A stretch of 64,000 nucleotides of DNA from Fimadaptatus sp050946055 (lineage in GTDB: Bacteria; Bacillota; Clostridia; Christensenellales; Aristaeellaceae). The notes beneath the pieces were generated by a model. That model was given only the letters and a program-made list of their open reading frames with translations, made no database searches and was not told the DNA's origin. The number at the start of each line of letters is the position of its first letter. Position 1 is the first letter of the stretch. This document shows, in pieces, positions 34,597-43,677 of the stretch. Both the position numbers and the translations under genes were made by a program. The stretch lies in contig JBMNUB010000003.1 in NCBI GenBank assembly GCA_050946055.1, forward strand, positions 62,001 through 126,000, given 5' to 3'.

Positions 34597-36402
34597 ATGA
34601 ACAGGGGAAGGCTGGTCGCGCTGCTGCTGGCGCTGCTTATGCTGTGCGCGGACGCGCATGCGGAGCAGCTTGCGGCCATGGACGCTGTCGTGGAGAGCTT
34701 TGACGCGGACTATGTGGTGCGCGAGGACGGCGTTATCGCCGCAGAGGAGCGCGTGGTGTACAAGGCCACGGGCGATATGGACGCACTGACGCGCGACATG
34801 ACGCTGGCGCGGGGCAGCAGCTATGGCGAGTTCTCGGTGTCGAAGGTTTGCGATGGCGTGGAGACGCGGCTGGATGAAGCGACGGCATCGGGCGGCGAGG
34901 GCGCGTACAGCCGTGTGCGCAGCGGCGATGGCGCGGACAGGTATTGCATAAACCTGCCCTGCGCGCGCGGGGACAGCGTGGAGCTGATATATAGATACAA
35001 TATATATGGCGAATGCGAACGCTATGCCGACTTGGGCGTGATAGACATGCCGCTGCTCAGCGATGCATGGAAGCTGAAGATATACCGATACACGGCGCGC
35101 ATATCGTTTGAGGGTGGCAGCGCGGACGGAATGGACGTGCGCGCAATCCACAACGGCATGGGCATGCTCATGCATGAAGCCAAGGACGGAGGCTATGTAT
35201 TCGACGGCAGGTCTGTGGGCGAAGGCAATGCGATAAAGGTGAGACTAACGTTCCCGCAAGAGCTGATACGGGGCATGGACTTCACCGGGGACAGGCCGAT
35301 GCAGGACGGGGTACTGACGGGAGCTGTGGCCGGGTCCAGCGATGAAGCGGATATGACTATGCAAAGCGAAGCCGGAGCTGATGCGGAGCATGATGCCAAT
35401 GCTCAGCGCTATGTCAGGCTGGGCTGGGTGATATTTGCGGTGATGACCGCTGTCGCGGCGCTGATGCTGCTGGCGGCGGCGCTGCTGTGGGGTCGCAAGA
35501 CGCCCGCGCGCATTGACGAGTACATGGGCGGCATGGAGCTTCCCTCGACCATGGGAGCTACGCCCGCCGAGATGTGCTTGAATCTGCGCGCGAAAATAGG
35601 CGCGGAAGCCATGACTGCGACGCTGCTTGACCTAGCGCGCCGTAAGTACATATTGATAGAGCTGGACGGCGATATAACCTATGTACGCAGCGGCAAGTCC
35701 GAGCGCCAATGCGCTCCGCACGAGCGCTTTGCCATGGACTGGATATTCTCGATGGGCAAAGCAGGCCGCGTTTCGCTCAGGGACATAAAGGCATTCGTCA
35801 ATCGCGGCTTGTACAGGGGCGAACTGTACAAGTGGCGCAGGATGGTCAGGTCTGCGGCCAAGGCGCGCGGCTGGTACGAGCCGCATACGCTCATGCACAA
35901 ACTGCTCATAACATTATCGCTTTTGCTGAGCGCAGTCGTTACGGCAATCACGTGGGAATTTGGCGGCGAAATGCATGATGCAATCACGATAGCGCTGGGC
36001 ATAGGCAGCGAGATGTTCCTGTTAAGCGGATGGCTGTCGCACAGGATACGCCGTCATACGCCCGAGGGCGCGCAGAATGCCGCCGACTGGGACAGCGTGG
36101 CCTATTGGATAATGTCTAGCAGCTGGGACGGCGATGAGATGCAGTTGGACGTGGCGGAGCTTGAGCAGCTGATGGCGTATGCGCCGGTGCTGGGCGTTGA
36201 GGAGGAACTGGCGTGCAGACTGAAAGAGCTGGGCAAGGAGTGTGCCGGCGCGCTGCGCTCAGGACGTGGCGCGGTGCTGCTGCGCGAAGCGGACGGCAGC
36301 ATGGCTAAAGTGTATGGCGCCTGCTGTGAGCGCACAATATACACGCTAAGCAACATAAAATACAGGGCCGGCGGCAGGCATTACTTCAGAATCAAGCTGT
36401 GA
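34597..36402 (+). CDS. DUF2207 membrane protein lacking the glycine tail (paralogue 2)
   Basis: A 601-residue protein with the same plan as the preceding gene: signal peptide (ending DAHA), ESFDADYVVREDGVIAAEE, a transmembrane helix near residues 275-300, PSTMGATPAEMC, HERFAMDWIFSMGK and two later helices. It differs in carrying an acidic insert before the first helix and in having no Ser/Gly tail, ending YFRIKL. The start ATG 34597 follows GGGAGGTG. Loss of the tail suggests specialised roles for the two copies. Function unknown. Confidence 0.83.
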   Translation: MNRGRLVALLLALLMLCADAHAEQLAAMDAVVESFDADYVVREDGVIAAEERVVYKATGDMDALTRDMTLARGSSYGEFSVSKVCDGVETRLDEATASGGEGAYSRVRSGDGADRYCINLPCARGDSVELIYRYNIYGECERYADLGVIDMPLLSDAWKLKIYRYTARISFEGGSADGMDVRAIHNGMGMLMHEAKDGGYVFDGRSVGEGNAIKVRLTFPQELIRGMDFTGDRPMQDGVLTGAVAGSSDEADMTMQSEAGADAEHDANAQRYVRLGWVIFAVMTAVAALMLLAAALLWGRKTPARIDEYMGGMELPSTMGATPAEMCLNLRAKIGAEAMTATLLDLARRKYILIELDGDITYVRSGKSERQCAPHERFAMDWIFSMGKAGRVSLRDIKAFVNRGLYRGELYKWRRMVRSAAKARGWYEPHTLMHKLLITLSLLLSAVVTAITWEFGGEMHDAITIALGIGSEMFLLSGWLSHRIRRHTPEGAQNAADWDSVAYWIMSSSWDGDEMQLDVAELEQLMAYAPVLGVEEELACRLKELGKECAGALRSGRGAVLLREADGSMAKVYGACCERTIYTLSNIKYRAGGRHYFRIKL

Positions 36403-36551
36403 CGCGCAGACCGTCTGCGCCGCGCGCTGCTTTAATGCTGTGCGGAAGCCGCGGCAGGGATGGAGCGCGCCTTAAGCATGCGCCGAAATCGCATTTCACG
36501 CGCAGACTCGTATATGCGCATGCACATGAAACGCCGCCGCAGTACGGCAAA

Positions 36552-36586
36552 GCGCGCTGCACTTGAGAATGCAGCGCGCGTATTTT
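36552..36586. terminator. Terminator between DUF2207 and marR genes
   Basis: A perfect 10-bp stem GCGCGCTGCA/TGCAGCGCGC with an 8-base loop, followed by GTATTTTTA on the plus strand. It may serve both converging genes. Confidence 0.8.
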
Positions 36587-36723
36587 TATAGAAGGTTCTT
36601 CTAATAAGTATGCATGTCGCGCCATGCGCATCGGTGTGAAATGTGCAGGCGCGGCTTTGCCGTTTGTCGGGCCAAGCGAGTCTGCGGGCGCGCGTGCCGC
36701 ATTGCCTTTGGCGGCGCATGCCC

Positions 36724-37158
36724 TCACTCCCGCGTGGCGTTTTCGCACATGGCGCGGTTTATGGACATGAAGGCGTCCAGCTCACTCTGCGGTATGCCGC
36801 GCGTCAGCTTGTACCAGAAGTCCATCTGTACCGAACGCAGGCGCTCGGCTATCTCCGCGCCGCCCGTTATAGTCAGCAGCTGGCGGCGGCGGTCGCTTTC
36901 GTCGGTGCGCATAGATATCAGCCCCTTGCGCAGCAGCGGCTCTATCGCCTTGGATACATATGCCTTGGAAAAGCCCCGGTAGTAGGCCACGTCGCGCGAA
37001 GTGTTCAGCTCCGGATTGTTGCGCAGAAACAGCAACACGTCTGCTTCGGGCCGCGTCAGCTCGCACTCGCCTGCGGCTTTGGTTATCTCTTCGTCATATG
37101 TCAGCCGTATGGCGCGGCTGTACTTTATCATGCCTGTCAGCATGCTATCCCAATCCAT
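36724..37158 (-). CDS. MarR-family regulator of the divergent MATE pump
   Basis: A 144-residue winged-helix protein. The helix-turn-helix spans DVAYYRGFSKAYVSKAIEPLLRKG, and the wing is MRTDESDRRRQLLTITG. It is divergent from MATE pump 4 with a 102-base gap in which the two promoters face each other. It most likely represses pump 4 and its own gene, relieved by a pump substrate. The start at 37158 follows GGAGGT. Confidence 0.87.
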   Translation of the reverse strand: MDWDSMLTGMIKYSRAIRLTYDEEITKAAGECELTRPEADVLLFLRNNPELNTSRDVAYYRGFSKAYVSKAIEPLLRKGLISMRTDESDRRRQLLTITGGAEIAERLRSVQMDFWYKLTRGIPQSELDAFMSINRAMCENATRE

Positions 37159-37176
37159 ATTCTTAACCTCCGATGA

Positions 37177-37205
37177 TTGACATAAAAACCGTTTACGGAT
37201 ATACT
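37177..37205 (+). promoter_or_regulatory. Promoter of MATE pump 4
   Basis: TTGACA (37177-37182), a 17-base spacer, TATACT (37200-37205). The predicted start site near 37212 coincides with that of the opposing marR promoter. Confidence 0.88.
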
Positions 37206-37208
37206 AAC

Positions 37209-37220
37209 ATGTGGATACAT
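37209..37220. promoter_or_regulatory. Candidate operator between face-to-face promoters
   Basis: ATGT-GGAT-ACAT is a small inverted repeat lying on both predicted start sites. A MarR dimer here could block both promoters. Confidence 0.45.
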
Positions 37221-37247
37221 TATAAGACTTGAAAATGAATATGTCAA
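37219..37247 (-). promoter_or_regulatory. Promoter of the divergent marR gene
   Basis: On the minus strand, TTGACA (37247-37242), a 17-base spacer, TATAAT (37224-37219). Confidence 0.88.
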
Positions 37248-37260
37248 GGAGTGATAGGAT

Positions 37261-38640
37261 ATGCAGTCTAAGGACACGGAGCAACTGGGTACGTTGAGCG
37301 TAGGCAAACTGCTCGTAAAGCTGTCTCTGCCGGCGATAACGGCGCAGCTGATAAACATGCTGTATAATCTGGTGGACAGGATATACATAGGCAATATGGG
37401 CGATGAGGGCATGCTCGCGCTGACCGGCATGGGCGTGTGTCTGCCGGTAATAATGCTGGTGTCGGCGTTTGCGGCGCTGGTCAGCATGGGCGCGGCCTCG
37501 CGCGCGTCGATATTCCTGGGGCGCGGCGACGTGGCCAGCGCCGAAAAGACGATGGGCAACTCCACGACGCTGCTGTTTTTGATATCGATAACGCTTACGA
37601 TACTGGTGCAGATATTTGCAGAGCCGCTGCTTATGATGTTTGGCGCAAGCGAAAAGACGATAGGCTATGCGCTTGACTATCTGCGCATATACAGCATGGG
37701 TACGCTGTTTGTGCAGTTCACGCTGGGCCTCAATTCGTTCATAACCGCGCAGGGCTTTTCCAAGACCAGCATGCTTACCGTTGTGATAGGCGCGGTCATA
37801 AACATAGCCCTTGACCCGCTGTTCATATTCACGTTCGGCATGGGCGTGCGCGGCGCGGCGCTGGCCACGATAATCTCGCAGTGCGTTTCTATGATATGGA
37901 TACTGCACTTTTTGACCGGCAAGCGCACGACCCTGCGCATACGCAGGGAATGCCTCAAGATAGACTGGCACGTGATAGGTCCCTGCGTGGCGCTGGGGCT
38001 GTCGCCGTTCATAATGCAGTCCACCGAGAGCCTGCTGAACATCTGCTTTAACTCCTCACTGCTCAAGTACGGCGGCGATCTGGCCGTGGCCGCCATGACG
38101 GTGCTCAGCAGCGTCATGCAGTTCGCCATGCTGCCGCTTACCGGGCTTACGCAGGGCGCTCAGCCCATAGTCAGCTACAACTACGGCGCACGCAATGCAC
38201 AGCGCGTGCGCGCGGCCTTCCGCATGCTGCTGATGAGCTGCGTGACATATTCCACGCTGCTCTGGGGCGGAGTGATGCTGTTCCCGGAGGGCTTTGTGCG
38301 CCTGTTCAACAGCGATGCGGAGCTGATATCGTTTGCCTCGCACGCGCTGCGCATATACATGGCGGCGGGGCTGATACTGGGCGTGCAGCTATCCTGCCAG
38401 CAGACCTTTATCGCCCTAGGCAATGCCAAGAGTTCGCTGTTCCTAGCGCTGCTGCGCAAGATAATACTGCTGATACCGCTCATATACATACTGCCCGCGT
38501 TCATGGCCGACAAGACCACGGCTGTGTTCCTCGCCGAGCCCGTGGCTGACGTACTGGCCGTTACCGCGACGGCGCTGCTGTTCAGGCAGCAGTTTGGCCG
38601 CGCCATGCGCGCCATAGAGGAAGCGCCCGTCAAGGCGTGA
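37261..38640 (+). CDS. MATE-family efflux transporter (pump 4)
   Basis: A 459-residue transporter of the NorM/MepA-like branch: LSLPAITAQLINMLYNLVDRIYIG opens the first repeat, and TGLTQGAQPIVSYNYGARN marks the second. About 12 membrane segments. It is more distant from pumps 2 and 3 than those are from each other. The start ATG 37261 has AAGGAGTG about 10 bases upstream. It is controlled by the divergent marR, and it probably expels a toxic organic cation. Confidence 0.9.
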   Translation: MQSKDTEQLGTLSVGKLLVKLSLPAITAQLINMLYNLVDRIYIGNMGDEGMLALTGMGVCLPVIMLVSAFAALVSMGAASRASIFLGRGDVASAEKTMGNSTTLLFLISITLTILVQIFAEPLLMMFGASEKTIGYALDYLRIYSMGTLFVQFTLGLNSFITAQGFSKTSMLTVVIGAVINIALDPLFIFTFGMGVRGAALATIISQCVSMIWILHFLTGKRTTLRIRRECLKIDWHVIGPCVALGLSPFIMQSTESLLNICFNSSLLKYGGDLAVAAMTVLSSVMQFAMLPLTGLTQGAQPIVSYNYGARNAQRVRAAFRMLLMSCVTYSTLLWGGVMLFPEGFVRLFNSDAELISFASHALRIYMAAGLILGVQLSCQQTFIALGNAKSSLFLALLRKIILLIPLIYILPAFMADKTTAVFLAEPVADVLAVTATALLFRQQFGRAMRAIEEAPVKA

Positions 38641-39079
38641 CAGAACGCTGGAGGCATGTGCAGCGTATCTGAGCTGAATGCCATGCGATGAGAGCAACGT
38701 GCCTTAGCCTGCGCGCCATGCGATGAGAGCAACGTGCCTTAGCCTGCTGCGCCGCGCGATGAGAGCAACGTGCCTTAGCCTGCTGCGCCATGCGACAGGA
38801 GCGGCATACTGCTGCGCCGCACGGGAATGCGCGATGCGCGCCGGGCGATGTGCCGCCGAATATAGCGCAAGGCTTAGGCAAGATGCAAAGAGTGCCGCCC
38901 GTCCCTGCCGGTCCCATGTGGGAGGCGGGCGCGGGTGGCATTCATGTTTTGGCCATGTCGAACAGAAAAAATTTTTTCCCGGGCGCATTTAGCCCGCCAT
39001 GCGCCATGGCATGGGCATTTTGCCGCTAAAAGTGTTCAAAAGGGAACGCGAACATAATGTCAAATCTCTCAAGCCTCGA
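38641..39079. other. Intergenic region with 36-bp tandem repeats
   Basis: Holds the repeat array at 38680-38815, then non-coding sequence with the AT block AAAAAATTTTTT at 38966-38977, followed by CCCGGGCGC. Confidence 0.5.
38680..38815. repeat. 36-bp tandem repeat, about 3.5 copies
   Basis: The unit begins GCCATGCGATGAGAGCAACG and ends TGCCTTAGCCTGCTGC; copies start at 38680, 38715 and 38751, with a decayed copy from 38787. There are no unique spacers, so it is not CRISPR. Confidence 0.85.
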
Positions 39080-39108
39080 TTGACAGGCGGGCGGCAGGGC
39101 AATATAAT
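39080..39108 (+). promoter_or_regulatory. nrdD promoter
   Basis: TTGACA (39080-39085), a 17-base spacer, TATAAT (39103-39108): full consensus. It leaves a leader of about 160 bases with a small hairpin TCGG-AGG-CCGA and T run near 39168-39182. No NrdR boxes were recognised. Confidence 0.9.
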
Positions 39109-39276
39109 AGAATTTGCTGCTGAGGCTACGGAAGTCATCCGGGCGCATGCCGGCGCGCGGCGGATTTTCGGAGGCCGATTTTTATGCCCGGAAAATGCGA
39201 TTCACGGATGTGCTTTCGGGGTATAAGTTCGTCAGCCGCGCCTTGAAGGGCGTTAATATATATCGGAGGCGATTGC

Positions 39277-41598
39277 ATGTTGGTCAGCATACGCAAAAGA
39301 GATGGTCGCGAGGTCCCCTTTGACATTGAGAAGATAGGCGGCGCTATTGGCAAGGCGTTTGACGCCACCGGGATGCACCGCGATGCAGACGAGTGTCGCG
39401 AGTTTGCCCGTCAGGTAGTGGAGAAGGTGGAGCGCGAGAGCAGCGATGTGCCCACTGTCGAGGGCATACAGGATGCCGTCGAGGCTGTGCTGATAGACAA
39501 CGGCTTTGTGCGCACCGCAAAGGCGTACATGCTCTATCGTGCCGAGCGCACCCGCGTGCGCCAGATGAACTCCCGCCTGATGAAGGTATACGAGGACATA
39601 ACCTTCTCCAAGGCCGAGGACAGCGACATCAAGCGCGAAAACGCCAACATAGACGGCGATACCGCCATGGGTACCATGCTCAAGTACGGCACCGAGGGCG
39701 CAAAGCAGTTCAACGAGATGTTCGTGCTCAAGCCCGAGCATGCCAAGGCGCACATGGACGGCGACATACATATACACGACATGGACTTCTTGACGCTGAC
39801 CACTACATGCACCCAGATAGATCTGCTCAAGATGTTCAAAAACGGCTTCTCGACCGGTCATGGCGTGCTGCGCGCACCGCAGGACATATACAGCTACTCT
39901 GCTTTGGCCTGCATCGCCATACAGTCCAACCAGAACGATCAGCACGGCGGCCAGTCCATAGTCAACTTCGACTACGGCATGGCACCCGGCGTAGCGCGCA
40001 CGTACGTAAAGTGCTACCGCGACAACCTCATACGCGCGCTGGAGTTGATGACGCCCATTGAGGACGCCGACGCCAAGGTGCGCGCCATGCTGGACGACAT
40101 AGAGCGCGAGCACGGCGTGCTGCCCAAGCTGGACGGCTGCGAGCAGTATGAGGCGCTGGAGCGCGAACGCATAATCGAGATGGGTATGCCCGAGTCCGAG
40201 GTGGATCGCGTGCTCAAGTACGTGTGCAAGCGCGCCTACTCCGAGACCGACAGGCGCACCTATCAGGCCATGGAGGCGCTGATACACAACCTCAACACCA
40301 TGCACTCGCGCGCGGGCGCTCAGACGCCGTTCTCCTCGCTCAACTACGGCATGGACACCTCGCCCGAGGGCCGCATGGTCATGAAGAACCTGCTGCTTGC
40401 CACCGACACCGGTCTGGGTCACGGCGAGACGCCCATATTCCCCATACAGATATTCCGCGTAAAGGACGGCATAAACTACAACCCCGGCGAGCCCAACTAC
40501 GATCTGTTTAAGCTGGCCTGCAAGGTATCCGCCAAGCGTCTGTTCCCGAACTTCTCGTTCCAGGATGCGCCGTTCAACCTCAAGTACTACAAGCCCGGCC
40601 ATCCCGAGACCGAGATAGCCTACATGGGCTGCCGCACGCGCGTTATAGGCAATGTGTACGATCCCTCGCGAGAGATATCCAATGGCCGCGGCAATCTGTC
40701 CTTCACCTCGATAAACCTGCCGCGCATCGCCATAAAGTCCGGGCGCAATGTCGGCCTGTTCTTTGAGGAGCTGGATCGCAAGATAGATCTGGTCATAGAC
40801 CAGCTCAACGAGCGCTTTGAGATACAGGCGCGCAAGCACGTCTACAATTACCCATTCCTGATGGGGCAGGGCGTGTGGCTGGACAGCGAGAAGCTCAAGT
40901 GGGACGATGAGGTGCGCGAGGTGCTAAAGCACGGCACGCTGTCCGTGGGCTTCATAGGTCTGGCCGAGGCGCTCAAGTGCCTGACCGGCGCGCATCACGG
41001 CGAGAGCGAGGCCTCGCAGAATCTGGGCCTGGAGATAATTTCCCACATGCGCCGCCGCATGGACGACGAGAGCGCGCGCACAGGTATGAACTACACTCTG
41101 CTGGCGACTCCCGCCGAGGGCCTGTCGGGCCGCTTCGTGCGCATGGATCGCGAGCGCTACGGCGTGATAGAGGGCGTGACCGACCGCGAGTACTACACCA
41201 ACTCCTTCCACGTGCCGGTATACTATCCGATAGGCGCTGTCAAGAAGATTCGTCTGGAAGCGCCCTATCATGAGCTGACCAATGCCGGCCACATAACCTA
41301 TGTCGAGCTGGACGGCGATCCGCTGCAGAACCTTGAGGCGTTTGAGAAGATAGTGCGCGTCATGCACGACGCGGGCATTGGCTACGGCTCGATAAACCAC
41401 CCCATAGACCGCGACCCGGTCTGCGGCTTCAACGGCATAATCGGCGACACCTGCCCGCACTGCGGTCGCTCCGAGGACGACACCTCGTTCGAGCGCATCC
41501 GCCGCATAACCGGCTATCTTGTAGGCACTCTGGATCGCTTCAACAACGCCAAGCGCGCCGAGGAGCATGACCGCGTAAAGCACGAGTGCGGATGCTGA
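39277..41598 (+). CDS. nrdD: Anaerobic (class III) ribonucleotide reductase
   Basis: NrdD makes dNTPs from NTPs without oxygen, using a glycyl radical. It is 773 residues: an ATP-cone (about 1-95, starting VSIRKRDGREVPFDIEKI), then the catalytic barrel with HIHDMDFL and NQNDQHGGQS. Near the C-terminus are a zinc-site Cys set (DPVCGFNG, TCPHCG at about 715-728), the glycyl radical loop RITGYLVG (Gly at about 744), and a Cys-containing end. The start ATG 39277 follows CGGAGG. Its activase nrdG is two genes downstream, with an aminopeptidase between. Confidence 0.96.
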   Translation: MLVSIRKRDGREVPFDIEKIGGAIGKAFDATGMHRDADECREFARQVVEKVERESSDVPTVEGIQDAVEAVLIDNGFVRTAKAYMLYRAERTRVRQMNSRLMKVYEDITFSKAEDSDIKRENANIDGDTAMGTMLKYGTEGAKQFNEMFVLKPEHAKAHMDGDIHIHDMDFLTLTTTCTQIDLLKMFKNGFSTGHGVLRAPQDIYSYSALACIAIQSNQNDQHGGQSIVNFDYGMAPGVARTYVKCYRDNLIRALELMTPIEDADAKVRAMLDDIEREHGVLPKLDGCEQYEALERERIIEMGMPESEVDRVLKYVCKRAYSETDRRTYQAMEALIHNLNTMHSRAGAQTPFSSLNYGMDTSPEGRMVMKNLLLATDTGLGHGETPIFPIQIFRVKDGINYNPGEPNYDLFKLACKVSAKRLFPNFSFQDAPFNLKYYKPGHPETEIAYMGCRTRVIGNVYDPSREISNGRGNLSFTSINLPRIAIKSGRNVGLFFEELDRKIDLVIDQLNERFEIQARKHVYNYPFLMGQGVWLDSEKLKWDDEVREVLKHGTLSVGFIGLAEALKCLTGAHHGESEASQNLGLEIISHMRRRMDDESARTGMNYTLLATPAEGLSGRFVRMDRERYGVIEGVTDREYYTNSFHVPVYYPIGAVKKIRLEAPYHELTNAGHITYVELDGDPLQNLEAFEKIVRVMHDAGIGYGSINHPIDRDPVCGFNGIIGDTCPHCGRSEDDTSFERIRRITGYLVGTLDRFNNAKRAEEHDRVKHECGC

Positions 41599-41710
41599 GG
41601 GGAGAACCCAAGTGTCGCGCGGTAAATGCGGCACGTTGATATACCATAGGCAAATGCAGCCCGGCTACGCGCCGGGCGACTGCAAATATATATACAGGAG
41701 GACATGACAG

Positions 41711-43108
41711 ATGTCTGATGCCAAGAAGAGCGCGCGCCGCGCGCTGCTGGAGCAGCCCAAGCATGGCTGGGAAGTCATGGACGCGGGCGAGCGCGAAGTG
41801 TGCCTTGCGTTCAATGAGGAATACAAGCGCTTCATAGACCGCGCCAAGACCGAGCGCGAGACTGTGGATTACGCCGTAGAGGCCGCCGAGGCCGCGGGCT
41901 TTAGGCCCTACAAGCGCGGCGATGCGCTCAAGCCCGGCGACCGCATATATCAGGTCAACCGCGGCAAGGCCGTGGCGCTGATAGTGATAGGCGAGCGCGA
42001 TGTACACGACGGCATAAACATATCCGGCGCGCACATCGACTCCCCGCGCATAGACCTGAAGATGTCGCCCCTGTATGAGGATCACGAGATAGCCTTCTTC
42101 AAGACCCACTACTACGGCGGCATAAAGAAGTACCACTGGGTAAACATACCCCTTGAGCTGCGCGGCGTGATAGCGCTCAAGGATGGCTCGGTGGTAAAGG
42201 TAAGCATTGGCGACAAGCCCGACGATCCCATATTCATCATAAACGACCTGCTGATACATCTGGCGGGCGATCAGATGAAGAAGGGCGCGAGCGAAGTCGT
42301 TCCCGCCGAGAGCATGAACGCCATAGTCGGCACTCTGCCCGATCCCGACGATGAGGGCGGCGACCGCGTGAAGCTGGCCGTGCTGGGCATGCTGAACGAG
42401 ATGTACGGCATAACCGAGGCCGACTTCCACTCCGCCGAGCTGTCGCTGGTGCCTGCCATGAACGCCCGCGACGTGGGTCTGGATCGCAGCCTGATAGCCG
42501 CTTACGGCCATGATGACCGCGTATGCGCCTTCGACTCGCTCAAGGCCATACTGGACACCAAGACTCCTCACAAGACCGCCATGTGCCTGCTGGTGGACAA
42601 GGAGGAGGTCGGCTCTACCGGCGTGTCCGGCGCGCACTGCCGCTGGTTCGACACGCTGTGCGAGGACATCTGCGATGAGTTCGGCGTAAAGCTGCGCGAG
42701 TGCTTCGAGAAGTCCTTCTGCCTGTCCAATGACGTGGCGGCGGCTTACGATCCCAACTATCCTCAGCCCTTCGATCCGCACAACAGCCCCAGCCTCAACT
42801 ACGGCCTGGGCATAGCCAAGTACACCGGCTCGCGCGGCAAGAGCGGCGCTTCGGACGCTTCGGCTGAGCTGGTGGCGCGCGTGCGCTCCATGTTCGACGA
42901 TGCGGGCGTGCTGTGGCAGATGGCACCTCTGGGCGCGGTCGATGCGGGCGGCGGCGGAACGATAGCCGGCATAACCGCCGAGCGCAACATAGACACGATA
43001 GACGCGGGCGTGCCGCTGCTGTCCATGCACTCGCCCTATGAGATAATCGCCAAGGTCGATAACTACATGAGCTACAAGGGTATGCTGGCCGTGTTTGCCG
43101 AGAAGTAA
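41711..43108 (+). CDS. M18 family aminopeptidase
   Basis: A zinc aminopeptidase of 465 residues, removing acidic or other N-terminal residues from peptides in the cytoplasm. Metal-site segments are ISGAHIDSPRID, VDKEEVGSTGVSG and SNDVAAAYDPNY, with HNSPSLNYG nearby and a final LLSMHSPYEIIAK carrying a late His ligand: the M18 pattern. The start ATG 41711 is preceded by AGGAGGAC. It lies between nrdD and nrdG on the same strand with 112- and 74-base gaps; a functional link is unproven. Confidence 0.92.
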   Translation: MSDAKKSARRALLEQPKHGWEVMDAGEREVCLAFNEEYKRFIDRAKTERETVDYAVEAAEAAGFRPYKRGDALKPGDRIYQVNRGKAVALIVIGERDVHDGINISGAHIDSPRIDLKMSPLYEDHEIAFFKTHYYGGIKKYHWVNIPLELRGVIALKDGSVVKVSIGDKPDDPIFIINDLLIHLAGDQMKKGASEVVPAESMNAIVGTLPDPDDEGGDRVKLAVLGMLNEMYGITEADFHSAELSLVPAMNARDVGLDRSLIAAYGHDDRVCAFDSLKAILDTKTPHKTAMCLLVDKEEVGSTGVSGAHCRWFDTLCEDICDEFGVKLRECFEKSFCLSNDVAAAYDPNYPQPFDPHNSPSLNYGLGIAKYTGSRGKSGASDASAELVARVRSMFDDAGVLWQMAPLGAVDAGGGGTIAGITAERNIDTIDAGVPLLSMHSPYEIIAKVDNYMSYKGMLAVFAEK

Positions 43109-43182
43109 GCGCGGACACAGGTGGGGCGCGGCGGCTGCGAAAGCGGCTCCGCGCCCCGCGCGCATGATGGGGGATGTGCGAT

Positions 43183-43677
43183 ATGCAGATAAGGCTGTTT
43201 GGTCTGGTAAATGATTCGATAGTGGACGGCCCGGGCTTCAGGCTGTCGGTGTTCACGCAGGGCTGCCCGCATGGCTGTCCGGGCTGTCACAATCCCGGCT
43301 CGCACGCCATGGATGGCGGCAAGCTGCGCGACACAAGCGAGATAGTGGCCATGATGGACGACAACCCGCTGCTGGACGGCATAACGCTGACAGGCGGCGA
43401 GCCGTTCATGCAGTGCGATGCCTGCCTTGAGCTGGCGCGCGCGGCGCACGGGCGCGGGCTAAACGTGTGGTGCTACACGGGCTACACATACGAGGCGCTC
43501 GCCGGGCGCGAGGATGCACGCGCGCTGCTTGACGAGGTGGACGTGCTGGTGGATGGGCCGTTCGTGCTGTCCGAGCGCTCGCTGGAGCTGCGCTTCAGGG
43601 GCTCGCGCAATCAGCGCGTGCTGGACATGAAGGCCACGCGCGCACAGGGCGTGCCTGTGGAGCTGGCGGGCATGTGA
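43183..43677 (+). CDS. nrdG: Anaerobic ribonucleotide reductase activating protein
   Basis: A radical-SAM activase that installs the glycyl radical on NrdD. It is 164 residues. The cluster motif is CPHGCPGCHN (CxxxCxxC, residues about 29-36), with ITLTGGEPFMQ as the SAM-contacting GGE motif. The start ATG 43183 is preferred over ATG 43174, because GGGGGA lies about 9 bases before it. Confidence 0.93.
   Translation: MQIRLFGLVNDSIVDGPGFRLSVFTQGCPHGCPGCHNPGSHAMDGGKLRDTSEIVAMMDDNPLLDGITLTGGEPFMQCDACLELARAAHGRGLNVWCYTGYTYEALAGREDARALLDEVDVLVDGPFVLSERSLELRFRGSRNQRVLDMKATRAQGVPVELAGM

Noticed and set aside
38680..38815. CRISPR or coding repeat protein
   Set aside because: Tandem units without spacers; the open frames across them have no ribosome site or recognisable protein.
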